A DNA stretch of 38,561 bases. Origin: an uncultured Spirochaetales bacterium. Lineage in GTDB: Bacteria; Spirochaetota; Spirochaetia; Sphaerochaetales; Sphaerochaetaceae. Position 1 is the first letter of the stretch; each line of letters opens with the position of its first letter. The DNA lies in assembly GCA_949292445.1 (NCBI GenBank), contig CASEZU010000005.1, positions 1 through 38,561 on the forward strand, read 5' to 3'. The position numbers were made by a program, and so were the translations under genes. Positions 16,234 through 24,491 of this stretch are shown in pieces. Below the pieces are notes generated by a model. That model was not told the origin of the DNA and did no database searches. It saw only the letters and a list, made by a program, of their open reading frames with translations.

Positions 16234-16242
16234 TGGTATAAT
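16234..16242 (+). promoter_or_regulatory. extended -10 promoter of manA, predicted leaderless start
   Basis: TGGTATAAT (16234-16242) is a perfect -10 with the extended TGN element; no good -35 is seen. Only 7 nt separate it from the manA ATG at 16250, so transcription would begin at or next to the start codon. No Shine-Dalgarno precedes that ATG. Confidence 0.65.
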
Positions 16243-16249
16243 CCTCAGT

Positions 16250-17413
16250 ATGGAAATTAAGAAGATAAAAGGCGTGGTCAAGGACTATGCATGGGGAAAC
16301 AGCGATTTCATACCGTCGCTCATAGGCGGTGCGACGGGCGGACCTCAGGCTGAGCTCTGGCTTGGAACGCATCCCTCGGGGGATGCCGATGTCGCCGGTG
16401 ACGGCAAGCTCTCGGCTCTTATCCATGACGATGAAACATATCTTGGCAGTGAGGCCTGGAAAAAGTACGGAGGAAGGCTTCCTCTCCTGATGAAGGTGCT
16501 TGCGATCGCAAAGCCCCTCTCCCTGCAGTGCCATCCCAATAAGGCACAGGCGGAAGCCGGATGGAAGAGGGAGGAGAAGGCCAGGGAGGAAGGACTCGCG
16601 GTCTCGTATCAGGATGATAACGAGAAGTGTGAGATGATCCTTGCCCTGTCACCTGTTACCGCGATGTGCGGATTCCGCGATCTCGAGGTCATCAAGGCTG
16701 ATCTCGCAGCCGTCGTTCCCAGTGCGTTCGGACGTATACTCAGGGGGCTCGCGACGGACTTGGAGACGCTTTTCATGTCCCTTTTCTCTCTTCCTGAGGA
16801 TGATAAGGCCGCGATACTCTCAGAGCTCAGGTCCTCGCTTTCCGCTTCATCCGAGGCTTCCTGGGACGGTCTTTTCCTCACCCGCTGCGGCATATCGCGC
16901 GAATGTCTCGAGGAATATCCTGATGATATAGGATGCCTTTTCCCATATCTCATGAACGTCATACACCTGCAGATAGGCGAGGCGATGCCGATCACTCCCG
17001 GAACACTCCACGCCTATGTGTTCGGCAACGGGATCGAGGTCATGAATGACTCCGACAATGTTCTCAGAGGAGGCCTGACAAAGAAGAGGATGGACCTCCC
17101 TGAACTCAGGAGCATCATGAAGTTCGAGCCATTGCAGGTGAAGAAGTGCACAGCCGTGAAAGACGGTTTCGGAAGGACTGTGTTCTCATCTCCGTCTCCG
17201 GCGTTCTCGCTCCTTACTGTAGGCTCCGGCACATATGAGATAAGGAAGGATCCTGTTGCGATCATCCTTGTGACCGAGGGCAGGGTCAGGTTCTCTTCAA
17301 AGGGTGAGAGCCTTGAGCTTGAGAAAGGCGAGGCCGCTGTCATTCCGGCCGGGCTGGAGTATACGATGACGGTGCATGGCGCAGCATATATCTCAGAGGT
17401 GCCTGATGCTTAA
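16250..17413 (+). CDS. manA: mannose-6-phosphate isomerase, type I
   Basis: A 387-residue zinc enzyme interconverting mannose 6-phosphate and fructose 6-phosphate in the cytosol. Type I features are the opening KGVVKDYAWGNSDFIPSL, AELWLGTHPSG (35-45), the metal residues Gln93 and His95 in SLQCHPNKAQAE, Glu128 in KCEMILAL, and the C-terminal motif GTLHAYVFGNGIEVMNDSDNV with the catalytic-site sequence NVLRGGLTKKR. The length is usual. I chose 16250 because the family's N-terminal motif starts there; an in-frame ATG at 16202 would add an unrelated stretch. The next gene starts 8 nt before this stop, so manA, the desulfidase-like gene and the exonuclease form one transcript. Confidence 0.94.
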   Translation: MEIKKIKGVVKDYAWGNSDFIPSLIGGATGGPQAELWLGTHPSGDADVAGDGKLSALIHDDETYLGSEAWKKYGGRLPLLMKVLAIAKPLSLQCHPNKAQAEAGWKREEKAREEGLAVSYQDDNEKCEMILALSPVTAMCGFRDLEVIKADLAAVVPSAFGRILRGLATDLETLFMSLFSLPEDDKAAILSELRSSLSASSEASWDGLFLTRCGISRECLEEYPDDIGCLFPYLMNVIHLQIGEAMPITPGTLHAYVFGNGIEVMNDSDNVLRGGLTKKRMDLPELRSIMKFEPLQVKKCTAVKDGFGRTVFSSPSPAFSLLTVGSGTYEIRKDPVAIILVTEGRVRFSSKGESLELEKGEAAVIPAGLEYTMTVHGAAYISEVPDA

Positions 17414-18683
17414 CAGGCGCAGGATCGACCTCATTCTCGAGAAGGAGATCATTGAGGCGATGGGATGCACTGAGCCCGCGGCTGCCGCACTTGCCGGCGC
17501 CAAGGCTGCGGAGCTCTTCGGCATGGATCCTGAGTCCGGGGTTGCGGTTGTCTCTCCTAATATGATGAAGAATGCCATGGGAGTCTCGATCCCGAACTCC
17601 CATCTCCATGGCATCAAGGCTGCTGTTTCGCTCGGTATCGCGATACATGATTCCTCCGCAGGCCTTTCAGTGCTTTCCACTGTCACGGAAAAGGAGCAGG
17701 AGAAGGCGAGGTCCTTCCCGCTTGAGGTGCGCCTTGATGAGAGCGCTCCCTCGCTGTATGTGAAGGTTTCCGTCTCGGGATCTGGCCACAGCGCCTCCGC
17801 TGTGATATCTGGTGAGCACGACAGGTTCACATCGCTGGAGCTGGATGGACGTGAGCTGCCGGATGCGCCGATGTTCTTCCCGGAGTGCAAGTCATTCTCA
17901 GAGGACGGCTTCCTGAGCACCCTCACTGTCTCCGATGTGCTTGAGTACGCCTCCTCCCTCTCTCCCTCCATAGTCCGGCTGCTTGAGAAGGCCATCAGCG
18001 AGAATGCAGCGATCAGCGAATCGGGTCTTTCCGGGAACTGGGGACTTGCTGTCGGCAGGATAATGGACTTGGTGCTGGATGAGCCGCGTACCCTAGATGA
18101 TGCCTTCCGCAAGGCTGCTGCTGCCGCTGCTGCCGGCTCTGATGCGAGGATGGCGGGGTCGGCGCTCCCTGTGATGATCAATTCCGGATCCGGCAATCAG
18201 GGGATAACAGTGACTGTTCCTGTCATGGTCGTGGCCTCTTATCTTGGCCGGAGCCGCGGTGAGCTGCTTTCGGCACTGGCCATAAGCGAGCTTGTCGGCA
18301 TCATCCTCACCAGCCACAAGGACAGGCTCTCCGCTCTCTGCGGAGCATTCACAGCCGCTATAGGCACCGCCTGCGCCTATGCGTACCTTCTCGGCGGGGA
18401 TGAGGCTGTGCTGGATGCCGTGATAAACAACATGGTGGGGAATCTTTCGGGAATCATCTGCGATGGTGCGAAGGATACATGTGCGCTCAAGATATATTCA
18501 TCCCTTATCGCAGCGTCTGTTGCCGTACATCTTGCGCTTGCCGGCAAGAAAGCAGGAGGCGAGGCCGGAATCGTCGGCGATGATTCGCTTTCCTCAATAG
18601 ACCATCTCACAAGAATATCCCGCGAGGGAATGGAGCAGACAAACCGTACGATTCTGCAGATCATGCTGGAAAAAGGAAGATGA
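17406..18683 (+). CDS. L-cysteine desulfidase / UPF0597 (YhaM, CyuA) family protein
   Basis: A 425-residue protein of the serine dehydratase-alpha-like UPF0597 family. Enterobacterial CyuA/YhaM and archaeal CdsB members break down cysteine to pyruvate, ammonia and sulfide with an iron-sulfur cluster. The hallmark MGCTEPAAAALA (Cys21) and ICDGAKDTCALK (Cys352, Cys359) provide the expected cluster Cys residues. The start at 17406 overlaps manA by 8 nt and has AGAGG 7 nt upstream; a longer reading from 17376 lacks family similarity. Mature sulfur metabolism is also represented by cysE-cysK further right. Function by homology is cysteine catabolism, but some members are uncharacterised, so a related dehydratase activity remains possible. 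Confidence 0.87.
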   Translation: MLNRRRIDLILEKEIIEAMGCTEPAAAALAGAKAAELFGMDPESGVAVVSPNMMKNAMGVSIPNSHLHGIKAAVSLGIAIHDSSAGLSVLSTVTEKEQEKARSFPLEVRLDESAPSLYVKVSVSGSGHSASAVISGEHDRFTSLELDGRELPDAPMFFPECKSFSEDGFLSTLTVSDVLEYASSLSPSIVRLLEKAISENAAISESGLSGNWGLAVGRIMDLVLDEPRTLDDAFRKAAAAAAAGSDARMAGSALPVMINSGSGNQGITVTVPVMVVASYLGRSRGELLSALAISELVGIILTSHKDRLSALCGAFTAAIGTACAYAYLLGGDEAVLDAVINNMVGNLSGIICDGAKDTCALKIYSSLIAASVAVHLALAGKKAGGEAGIVGDDSLSSIDHLTRISREGMEQTNRTILQIMLEKGR

Positions 18684-19249
18684 GATACGTTGCCCTTGAT
18701 TTCGAGACGGCATCAGGCTCACCGGATAGTGCCTGTTCAATAGGGCTCGTCCGTTTTGATGAGGAGGGAGCTGTCCTTGAGCGTTTCTATTCCCTGATCT
18801 GTCCGCGATGCCCTGTTTTCGATCCCGGGTGCTTCAGTGTCCATCACCTCGATCCGCTCTCGGTGCTTGCAGCGCCGACGATGGCCGCTCTCTGGCCTTC
18901 TCTGCAGACTTTCATCGGGTCCCTTCCGCTTGTGGCACATAATGCCGCATTCGATGTGAAAGTCCTCAGAGCCAGTCTCGCATCGTGGAAAATAGAGCCT
19001 CCGCACAATGAGTATTACTGCACGCTCTCCCTTGCCCGCAAGCTGTGGAAGGGAAGGCGTTCATACAGCCTGCCGGTGCTTGCGGCGGACCTCGGGTGGG
19101 AATATGAGGCTCACAATGCCCTCGCAGACAGTGAGATATGCGGCAGGCTCTTCGCGCGGCTTTGCGGAAGCGCGCTCTTTGACGATGAGACTGCCGTGCG
19201 GTTTTTCAGCCGCATATACAGGAACGGCAGTTTCCCTAAGCGGGTATGA
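18680..19249 (+). CDS. DEDDh 3'-5' exonuclease (DnaQ/PolC-epsilon-like)
   Basis: A 189-residue stand-alone exonuclease domain. All five DEDDh residues are visible: Asp7 and Glu9 in LDFET, Asp92 in HNAAFD, His145 and Asp150 in HNALADSE. The domain resembles the proofreading subunit of DNA polymerase III and free-standing exonucleases of the 'exonuclease domain-containing' group; with no polymerase-binding tail seen, a proofreading role is not proven. It is coupled to the upstream gene by an ATGA overlap and ends 14 nt inside the convergent PAP2 gene. Confidence 0.9.
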   Translation: MRYVALDFETASGSPDSACSIGLVRFDEEGAVLERFYSLICPRCPVFDPGCFSVHHLDPLSVLAAPTMAALWPSLQTFIGSLPLVAHNAAFDVKVLRASLASWKIEPPHNEYYCTLSLARKLWKGRRSYSLPVLAADLGWEYEAHNALADSEICGRLFARLCGSALFDDETAVRFFSRIYRNGSFPKRV

Positions 19250-20147
19250 CTTCCCTTTCCATCAGCCCTGTCCTCACCGCTATGAGCGGGTAGAGGAATA
19301 TGCACCAGATGCCGAGCATGAAGTAAAGCAGGAATGCCTTCGCATCGTGCGGCAGCGGGATGAATGATATGATGAGCGCCATGACGGCTGTGGAGAGGAG
19401 TCCGAGCACGAAACGCACGGCTTTTCTGGCCCTGCTGCCCTTTTCCGGCACGGATGATACCGTTTTCCGCTCCATATAGAAGCCGAGCATCGCCGAACCT
19501 GTGATCGCGGCTGTCGACATCAGGTCGCTGAAGGCTGTCCTGTCTATATCTGTGGTGGAGAGCAGGATAGTAAGGACAAGAGCTGCCGCTGTTGCTGCTA
19601 TTCCCGAGACGAAAGTCAGTATCAGGAAAGGCCTTCTCCTGTCATAGACTCTCAGCATCAGCGGGGTGAGGAGTGCGCCTGACGCAATGCCGATGGCCGT
19701 TCCTGTGATGACATCCAGCGGCCAGTGCACGCCGAGGATGAGCCGTGAGAGCGGCACGAGGAGTATGGGAATGATGCAGATTGCCGTCGCCAATTTTTTC
19801 CAGACCGCGACGAGAAGCGATGAGTAGAATGCTCCTGATGTCGTGCTGTGGCCGGAAGGGAATGAGTAGCCGGTCGCCGTGCTGAGCCTTCCTCCTTCGA
19901 TGAGCTCCGGGTACGCCTGGAACGGACGGGGAACACGGAAGATGGCTTTTGCCGTCTGGGAGACAATGAGCGCAGTCATCAGCGAGGACGTTATTGCAAA
20001 TGCCTTTTTGCGGCTTATGCACCAGAGGTATATCATGATGATCACGAGGGGAATGGCTATTTCCCCGAACATGGAGGCTGTCTCAGCAATCTTCTCCGTC
20101 AGCGGAGTCCTTATACGCTGGAAGAAAAGCATTATCTCAAGCTGCAT
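19236..20147 (-). CDS. PAP2-family membrane phosphatase
   Basis: A 303-residue integral membrane phosphatase. The three PAP2 signatures are complete: KxxxxxxRP (Lys67 to Arg74-Pro75), PSGH (97-100) and SRx5Hx3D (Ser134, Arg135, His141, Asp145). Family members dephosphorylate lipid phosphates such as undecaprenyl diphosphate or phosphatidic acid at the periplasmic face. The catalytic core ends near residue 165; about 135 further residues add four or more membrane segments, longer than BacA-independent PgpB-type enzymes. The ATG has AAGGGAG upstream and overlaps the EamA gene end by 11 nt, indicating one transcript. The substrate is not deducible. Confidence 0.92.
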   Translation of the reverse strand: MQLEIMLFFQRIRTPLTEKIAETASMFGEIAIPLVIIMIYLWCISRKKAFAITSSLMTALIVSQTAKAIFRVPRPFQAYPELIEGGRLSTATGYSFPSGHSTTSGAFYSSLLVAVWKKLATAICIIPILLVPLSRLILGVHWPLDVITGTAIGIASGALLTPLMLRVYDRRRPFLILTFVSGIAATAAALVLTILLSTTDIDRTAFSDLMSTAAITGSAMLGFYMERKTVSSVPEKGSRARKAVRFVLGLLSTAVMALIISFIPLPHDAKAFLLYFMLGIWCIFLYPLIAVRTGLMEREVIPA

Positions 20148-21006
20148 CTGCCGCTCCCTTCCTCTCAGAGAGGAACATCAGAAGAGCCATCAGGATGATG
20201 ATGGCATAGCCTAGGATGCTCATTGCATCCGGGATCTGGGAGAACACCGCCCAGCCTATGAGGGCAGTGAACACCACCTGCGAATAGTCGTATACAGATA
20301 TTTCCCTCGCCGGTGCTGCCTTGTAGGCTGCAGTTATGGAGAACTGCCCGCCTGCAGCAGCAAGTCCCGCCAGAAGAAGGATCAGGAGCTGTGTCCCTGT
20401 CATAGGATGGAAGCTGAAAATGAGATAGGGGAGCGTGACGAGGCAGGAGAAAGCGGAGAAGAAGAGCACAACCACCGGCCCGCTGACTCCGCGTTTCCCC
20501 AGAGCCCTGACGCATGTATATGCCGCACCGGCACCGAAACCGCCGAGGAATCCTATCAGGGACGAGGCGAGATCGGCATTCTGGAATGTCGGTTTGATGA
20601 CAAAAAGAGAGCCGATGAATGCTCCTGCGACTATCATCAGTGTCTTCAGCGGCATTTTCTCAGAAAGGAAGAGCATCGAGAGGATCAGAGTGAAGAACGG
20701 TGACATCTTGTTGAGCATCGTCGCATCGGAGAGGATGAGATGGTCCACCGCGTAGAAATTGCAGAGTATTCCTACCGTCCCCAGTACCGACCTCATTATA
20801 AGAAGCGGGAGATCCTCCTTACTTATCGACACCGAATGCCTTCCTTTCACGACTATCACAAGTGCCGCGAGGGCAGCTATGAGATTCCTGAAAAAGCTCT
20901 TCTCCAGCGACGGGATATCCCCTGCAAGCCTGACGAACATATTCATCAGGGCAAAGCAGAACGCCGAGGAAAGTATGCAGAGAATGCCTCTTGTCCTGTT
21001 GTCCAT
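20137..21006 (-). CDS. EamA/DMT-superfamily permease
   Basis: A 289-residue membrane protein with about ten hydrophobic segments in two EamA repeats (roughly residues 5-130 and 145-280). The opening TRGILCILSSAFCFALMNMFVRL and the second-repeat start GFLGGFGAGAAYTCVRALGKR are typical of this drug/metabolite transporter group, which exports amino acids, nucleotides or drugs. I prefer the ATG at 21006 over an in-frame reading from 21045: the extra 13 residues are not hydrophobic or family-like, and a -10 box lies 6 nt before 21006, which suggests a leaderless message. It heads the two-gene EamA-PAP2 transcript. Confidence 0.88.
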   Translation of the reverse strand: MDNRTRGILCILSSAFCFALMNMFVRLAGDIPSLEKSFFRNLIAALAALVIVVKGRHSVSISKEDLPLLIMRSVLGTVGILCNFYAVDHLILSDATMLNKMSPFFTLILSMLFLSEKMPLKTLMIVAGAFIGSLFVIKPTFQNADLASSLIGFLGGFGAGAAYTCVRALGKRGVSGPVVVLFFSAFSCLVTLPYLIFSFHPMTGTQLLILLLAGLAAAGGQFSITAAYKAAPAREISVYDYSQVVFTALIGWAVFSQIPDAMSILGYAIIILMALLMFLSERKGAADAA

Positions 21007-21012
21007 ACGGCC

Positions 21013-21021
21013 ATAGTAGCA
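21013..21021 (-). promoter_or_regulatory. extended -10 promoter of the EamA gene, predicted leaderless start
   Basis: On the minus strand TGCTACTAT (21021-21013) is an extended -10 with a 5 of 6 match, and 6 nt separate it from the ATG at 21006. No Shine-Dalgarno is present in the gap. Confidence 0.55.
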
Positions 21022-21193
21022 GAATGGGAACCTGTCTGGAACCATAATGCGTCATGTATGATTTATCCGCAGTGTCTGATTTTGTGCTTTTGCTCGGAAT
21101 TATATCCTTGGCCTGAATGCTTCTGCGGCCTGTTTTTCCATCACAGAAACGGTCTGCTGTTCCTTTTTATTCCCGCTGCTTCAGAAAACCCCC

Positions 21194-21229
21194 TTGAAAC
21201 TATGGAAAATCTCTATAAAATTCTATAAT
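21194..21229 (+). promoter_or_regulatory. candidate promoter region of the TRAP operon
   Basis: The 258-nt gap 21046-21303 becomes AT-rich near its end. It carries TTGAAA (21194-21199), TATAAA (21214-21219) and TATAAT (21224-21229), but spacings are 14 and 24 nt, so the exact pair is uncertain. A leader of about 70 nt precedes the ribosome site AAAGGAGG at about 21291. Nothing else was recognised in 21046-21193. Confidence 0.4.
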
Positions 21230-21303
21230 TAAATGGGAATGCCTTTTTGTGTGTTCTCAACATTAATTTTTTCAGCTTCGTTTTCCAACAAAGGAGGAAA
21301 CCA

Positions 21304-22305
21304 ATGAAGAAAATTGCTGTACTGCTTCTTGTCGCAGTAGCTATGATGCTCCCGCTTTTCGCCAGCGGAAGTGCAGAGGGTGGGACAACAGTCCTTACAC
21401 TTTCCGAGGTTCACGCCGAGGGATATCCGACAACGCTTGCTGACTACAGGTTCGCAGAGCTCGTCAATGAGAGGACTGAAGGAAGGATCCAGATTGAGGT
21501 TTATTCCGGCGGAACACTCTATGGTGAGGAGACAGGAGCTATCGAGGCTCTTCAGATCGGCGACCTCGCTTTTGCCCGTGTTTCCGCATCTCCTGTCGCT
21601 TCCTACGTTCCTGCTCTCAACATCATCCAGCTTCCTTACCTCTACAGGGACGGAGACCATATGTGGCAGGTTCTCAACGGAGAGATCGGACAGAACATGC
21701 TCAGTGAGATCCAGGCTTCCGGATCCGGCCTCGTCGGCCTCTGCTACTATGATGCCGGTGCTAGAAACTTCTACACAAAGACTCCTGTCACATGCGTAGA
21801 GGATATGGCCGGCCTCAAGATCAGGCTTCAGAACAACGCGATGATGGTTGAGATGGTCCGGCTTCTCGGCGGCAACGGCGTTACGGGTATCGGACCTAAT
21901 GACGTCTACTCCGCAATCCAGCAGGGAACCATCGACGGTGCAGAGAACAACTGGCCGACATATGAGTCCATGGGTGACTATCAGGTTGCTCCTTACTTCG
22001 TGCTCGACGGACACACAAGAGTCCCTGAGATCCTCCTCGCATCCGAGGCTGTTCTCGAGACACTTGACCCGGCTGACGTAGAGATCATCAAGGAGTGCGC
22101 AAAGGAGACACAGGCATACGAGATCGAGCAGTGGGCTCTCCGCGAGCAGTCTTCCGAGGAGAAGGTTGTTTCCGAGGGTGTCACAGTCACAGAGCTTTCC
22201 GCTGAGGAGCTTGCAAAGTTCCAGGAGAGGATGACTCCGATCTACGAGGAGTATGGTGCTGGCTACGAGGATCTCATCGCACAGATCCAGAACACAGGAC
22301 TTTAA
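21304..22305 (+). CDS. dctP: TRAP transporter solute-binding protein (DctP family)
   Basis: A 333-residue exported receptor. The signal peptide (MKKIAVLLLVAVAMMLPLFA) is followed by SGSAEGG, a spirochaete-type junction without a lipobox. The mature domain has the DctP hallmarks: ELVNERTEGRIQIEVYSGGTL, the ligand-binding Arg in GLKIRLQNNAMM, and TIDGAENNWPTYES. Such proteins deliver C4-dicarboxylates, sialic acid, or other carboxylates to the Na+-driven QM complex; the ligand is not evident. The ATG at 21304 follows AAAGGAGGAAACC closely. It is separated from dctQ by a hairpin, as in the ABC operon at 10203, which should raise receptor dose. Confidence 0.93.
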   Translation: MKKIAVLLLVAVAMMLPLFASGSAEGGTTVLTLSEVHAEGYPTTLADYRFAELVNERTEGRIQIEVYSGGTLYGEETGAIEALQIGDLAFARVSASPVASYVPALNIIQLPYLYRDGDHMWQVLNGEIGQNMLSEIQASGSGLVGLCYYDAGARNFYTKTPVTCVEDMAGLKIRLQNNAMMVEMVRLLGGNGVTGIGPNDVYSAIQQGTIDGAENNWPTYESMGDYQVAPYFVLDGHTRVPEILLASEAVLETLDPADVEIIKECAKETQAYEIEQWALREQSSEEKVVSEGVTVTELSAEELAKFQERMTPIYEEYGAGYEDLIAQIQNTGL

Positions 22306-22326
22306 TCCGCTGTGAAATCAGGACGG

Positions 22327-22352
22327 GGGGAGTATTCTCACTCCCCGTTTTT
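22327..22352 (+). terminator. intercistronic hairpin / attenuator between dctP and dctQ
   Basis: GGGGAGT (22327-22333) pairs with ACTCCCC (22340-22346) across a 6-nt loop, followed by G and five T. It would terminate part of the transcripts after dctP. dctQ follows 38 nt later. Confidence 0.8.
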
Positions 22353-22389
22353 CCGATTAATTAAGGTTTTATTTTTAGGGAGGCGGACT

Positions 22390-23049
22390 ATGTCCGATTC
22401 AAAAGTCAGGGATTATCTCCTTGAGAACAAACTGGCGATCGACAAATCCCAGTACAACGGCAAGGTCCCGGTGAAGGCTTACATTGTTCTCGTCAATCAC
22501 TGGTGCCATAAGATCATTCTCACGATCTCCCAGATTGCCGTCATCATCATGCTCTGCATTGTTTTCTTCAATGTCGTGCTTCGTTACTGTTTCAATTCAG
22601 GCATCGGTGCCGTCGACGAGGTTGCAAGGCTTCTTGTCACACTCTTCACGTTCCTTGCCTGTGCCATCGGTGTGAGAGATCATATGCATATTTCCGTCAC
22701 GATCGTCTACAACAGGCTGAAGAAGGGCGGAAAGATGCGTAAGTTCATGGATGTGCTCGCAGATGTCTCAACACTTCTCTGCGGTCTCTTCCTTCTCTAT
22801 TACGGAACGATGTATATCTCCCGCCTCAAGCCGGGATTCCTTCCTATGACAGGCCTTCCGACATGGATCCAGTATCTGCCGGCTCCGCTCGGAGGCTTCG
22901 TGGTCACATTCGATTCCATCCTCTTCCTCCTGGGTATCCTCAAGCCGGATGATCTCCTGTACAGCGAGCCCGAGGTAGATTACGAGGAGCTCGTGAAGCA
23001 ACAGGCGGCTGAGGCTGCGGCAGCTTCCAAGAAGGGAGGTAAGAACTGA
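22390..23049 (+). CDS. dctQ: TRAP transporter small permease (DctQ family)
   Basis: A 219-residue inner-membrane subunit with four hydrophobic segments: about residues 45-67 (ILTISQIAVIIMLCIVFFNV), 75-95, 120-142 and 160-182. The Arg after the first segment (VVLRY) and DEVARLLVTLFTFLACAIGV are conserved DctQ features. The protein is longer than the usual 160-190 residues because of a 45-residue polar N-terminus and a 30-residue acidic then Ala/Lys-rich tail. The start at 22390 was chosen because GGGAGG lies 8 nt upstream; a reading from 22312 would run through the terminator hairpin. Its stop shares one base with the dctM start. Confidence 0.9.
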   Translation: MSDSKVRDYLLENKLAIDKSQYNGKVPVKAYIVLVNHWCHKIILTISQIAVIIMLCIVFFNVVLRYCFNSGIGAVDEVARLLVTLFTFLACAIGVRDHMHISVTIVYNRLKKGGKMRKFMDVLADVSTLLCGLFLLYYGTMYISRLKPGFLPMTGLPTWIQYLPAPLGGFVVTFDSILFLLGILKPDDLLYSEPEVDYEELVKQQAAEAAAASKKGGKN

Positions 23050-24437
23050 TGAATGGTATTGCTATTCTCGTACTCATCGGCGGTTTCTTCCTGCTGATGG
23101 CATTCAAGATTCCTGTAACATTCGCAATGCTTCTCTCAGCTATCGGATCGATGTTCTTCGTTCCGCTTGCGAATCCGACAACGATGGTCAGGATGATGAT
23201 CGACGGTGTCAGCAACTTCACGATGCTCGCCATTCCGTTCTTCATCGTCATGGGTGAGATAATGGCTGCCGGCCAGATCTCCGACAAGATCGTCGACCTT
23301 GCGAACCTCGCTGTAGGACGCTTCCGCGGCGGTCTCGCATATGTGAACTGCATCGACTCCATGTTCTTCGGAGGAATCTCCGGATCTGCAGTCGCTGATG
23401 TGTCATCCCTCGGTTCCGTCGTCATCCCGATGATGGTCAAGCAGGGCTATGACAGGGAGTTCACAGTCGGTCTCACAGTCACCACGGCATGCCAGGGCGT
23501 TCTCATCCCGCCATCACACAACATGGTCATCTACGCTCTTGCCGCCGGTACAGGCGTTTCCATCGGAAACCTCTTCTATGCAGGTTTCGCCCCTGGAATC
23601 TCTCTCGGCCTCGGCTTCATGCTCATGTGCTTCATCCTCGGAAAGAAGTACAACTTCCCGAAGGGAGAGAAGATGTTCAAGAATGACCGCGTCAGGTGGA
23701 TCGGCATTGCCAAGAACGGCGGTCCAAACGGCAAGATGGCAGAGGGAGAGGGCTGGCTCCGCATTGGCTCTGTAGAGCTCGGAAACTGCATGAAGGTTCT
23801 TCTCAGCGCCATCCTTCCTATGATGACGCTCGTCATCATCCTTGTCGGAACAGGTGCCGGTGTCTTCACTGCTACCGAGAGCTCCGCTGTCGCATGTTTC
23901 TACACCTTCATCCTCACATACTTCATCTTCCGTGCTGACAAGCTCAGGAACTTCTTCAAGGTCATCAAGAACTCTCTCAAGACCCTTGCTGTCGTTCTTA
24001 CGCTCATCGCAACGGCAAAGGCATTCGCTTACATGATGACACTCCTGAGAGTGCCTAATGCGATCACGAATGCGCTCATCGGATTCTCCGATAACCCGTA
24101 TGTGATCTTCCTCATCATCAACATCCTGCTTCTCATCCTCGGCTGCTTCATGGATATGGCTCCGCTCATCATGATCATGACGCCCATCCTCCTGCCAGTC
24201 GTGACGAAGCTGGGAATGACTGATATCCACTTCGGTATCATCATCATCTTCAACCTCGCGATCGGCCTCTGCACACCTCCTGTAGGTTCTGCTCTCTTTG
24301 TAGGCTGCGCTGTCGGAAAGACGACACTCGAGAAGACAGCCAAGAAGATGCTTCCGCTCTTTGTGGTCATGGTTGTCCTTCTTCTCGTGTTCACATACGT
24401 TCCTTACATGGCGAAGATCCCTCTATTCGGATACTGA
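23049..24437 (+). CDS. dctM: TRAP transporter large permease (DctM family)
   Basis: A 462-residue membrane protein with 12 or more hydrophobic segments. Family signatures include IPFFIVMGEIMAAGQIS, FGGISGSAVADVSSLGSVVIP, the conserved VLIPPSHNMVIYALA, and near the end IGLCTPPVGSALFVG. It carries out Na+-coupled substrate translocation with DctQ. It is somewhat longer than typical DctM, mainly from a cytoplasmic loop of about 45 residues (KKYNFPKGEKMFKNDRVRW onward, near 200-245). The ribosome site GGAGGT lies inside the dctQ end; TGATG coupling is present. A terminator follows 9 nt after the stop. Confidence 0.94.
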   Translation: MNGIAILVLIGGFFLLMAFKIPVTFAMLLSAIGSMFFVPLANPTTMVRMMIDGVSNFTMLAIPFFIVMGEIMAAGQISDKIVDLANLAVGRFRGGLAYVNCIDSMFFGGISGSAVADVSSLGSVVIPMMVKQGYDREFTVGLTVTTACQGVLIPPSHNMVIYALAAGTGVSIGNLFYAGFAPGISLGLGFMLMCFILGKKYNFPKGEKMFKNDRVRWIGIAKNGGPNGKMAEGEGWLRIGSVELGNCMKVLLSAILPMMTLVIILVGTGAGVFTATESSAVACFYTFILTYFIFRADKLRNFFKVIKNSLKTLAVVLTLIATAKAFAYMMTLLRVPNAITNALIGFSDNPYVIFLIINILLLILGCFMDMAPLIMIMTPILLPVVTKLGMTDIHFGIIIIFNLAIGLCTPPVGSALFVGCAVGKTTLEKTAKKMLPLFVVMVVLLLVFTYVPYMAKIPLFGY

Positions 24438-24445
24438 TGCCTTCC

Positions 24446-24476
24446 GCCCGCTTCCGCTGGGAGCGGGCATGTTTTT
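24446..24476 (+). terminator. Rho-independent terminator after the TRAP operon
   Basis: GCCCGCT (24446-24452) pairs with AGCGGGC (24462-24468) across a 9-nt loop, followed by ATGTTTTTG. It sits just before trkA, whose start lies 16 nt downstream. Confidence 0.85.
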
Positions 24477-24491
24477 GTTTGACAGTAATTT

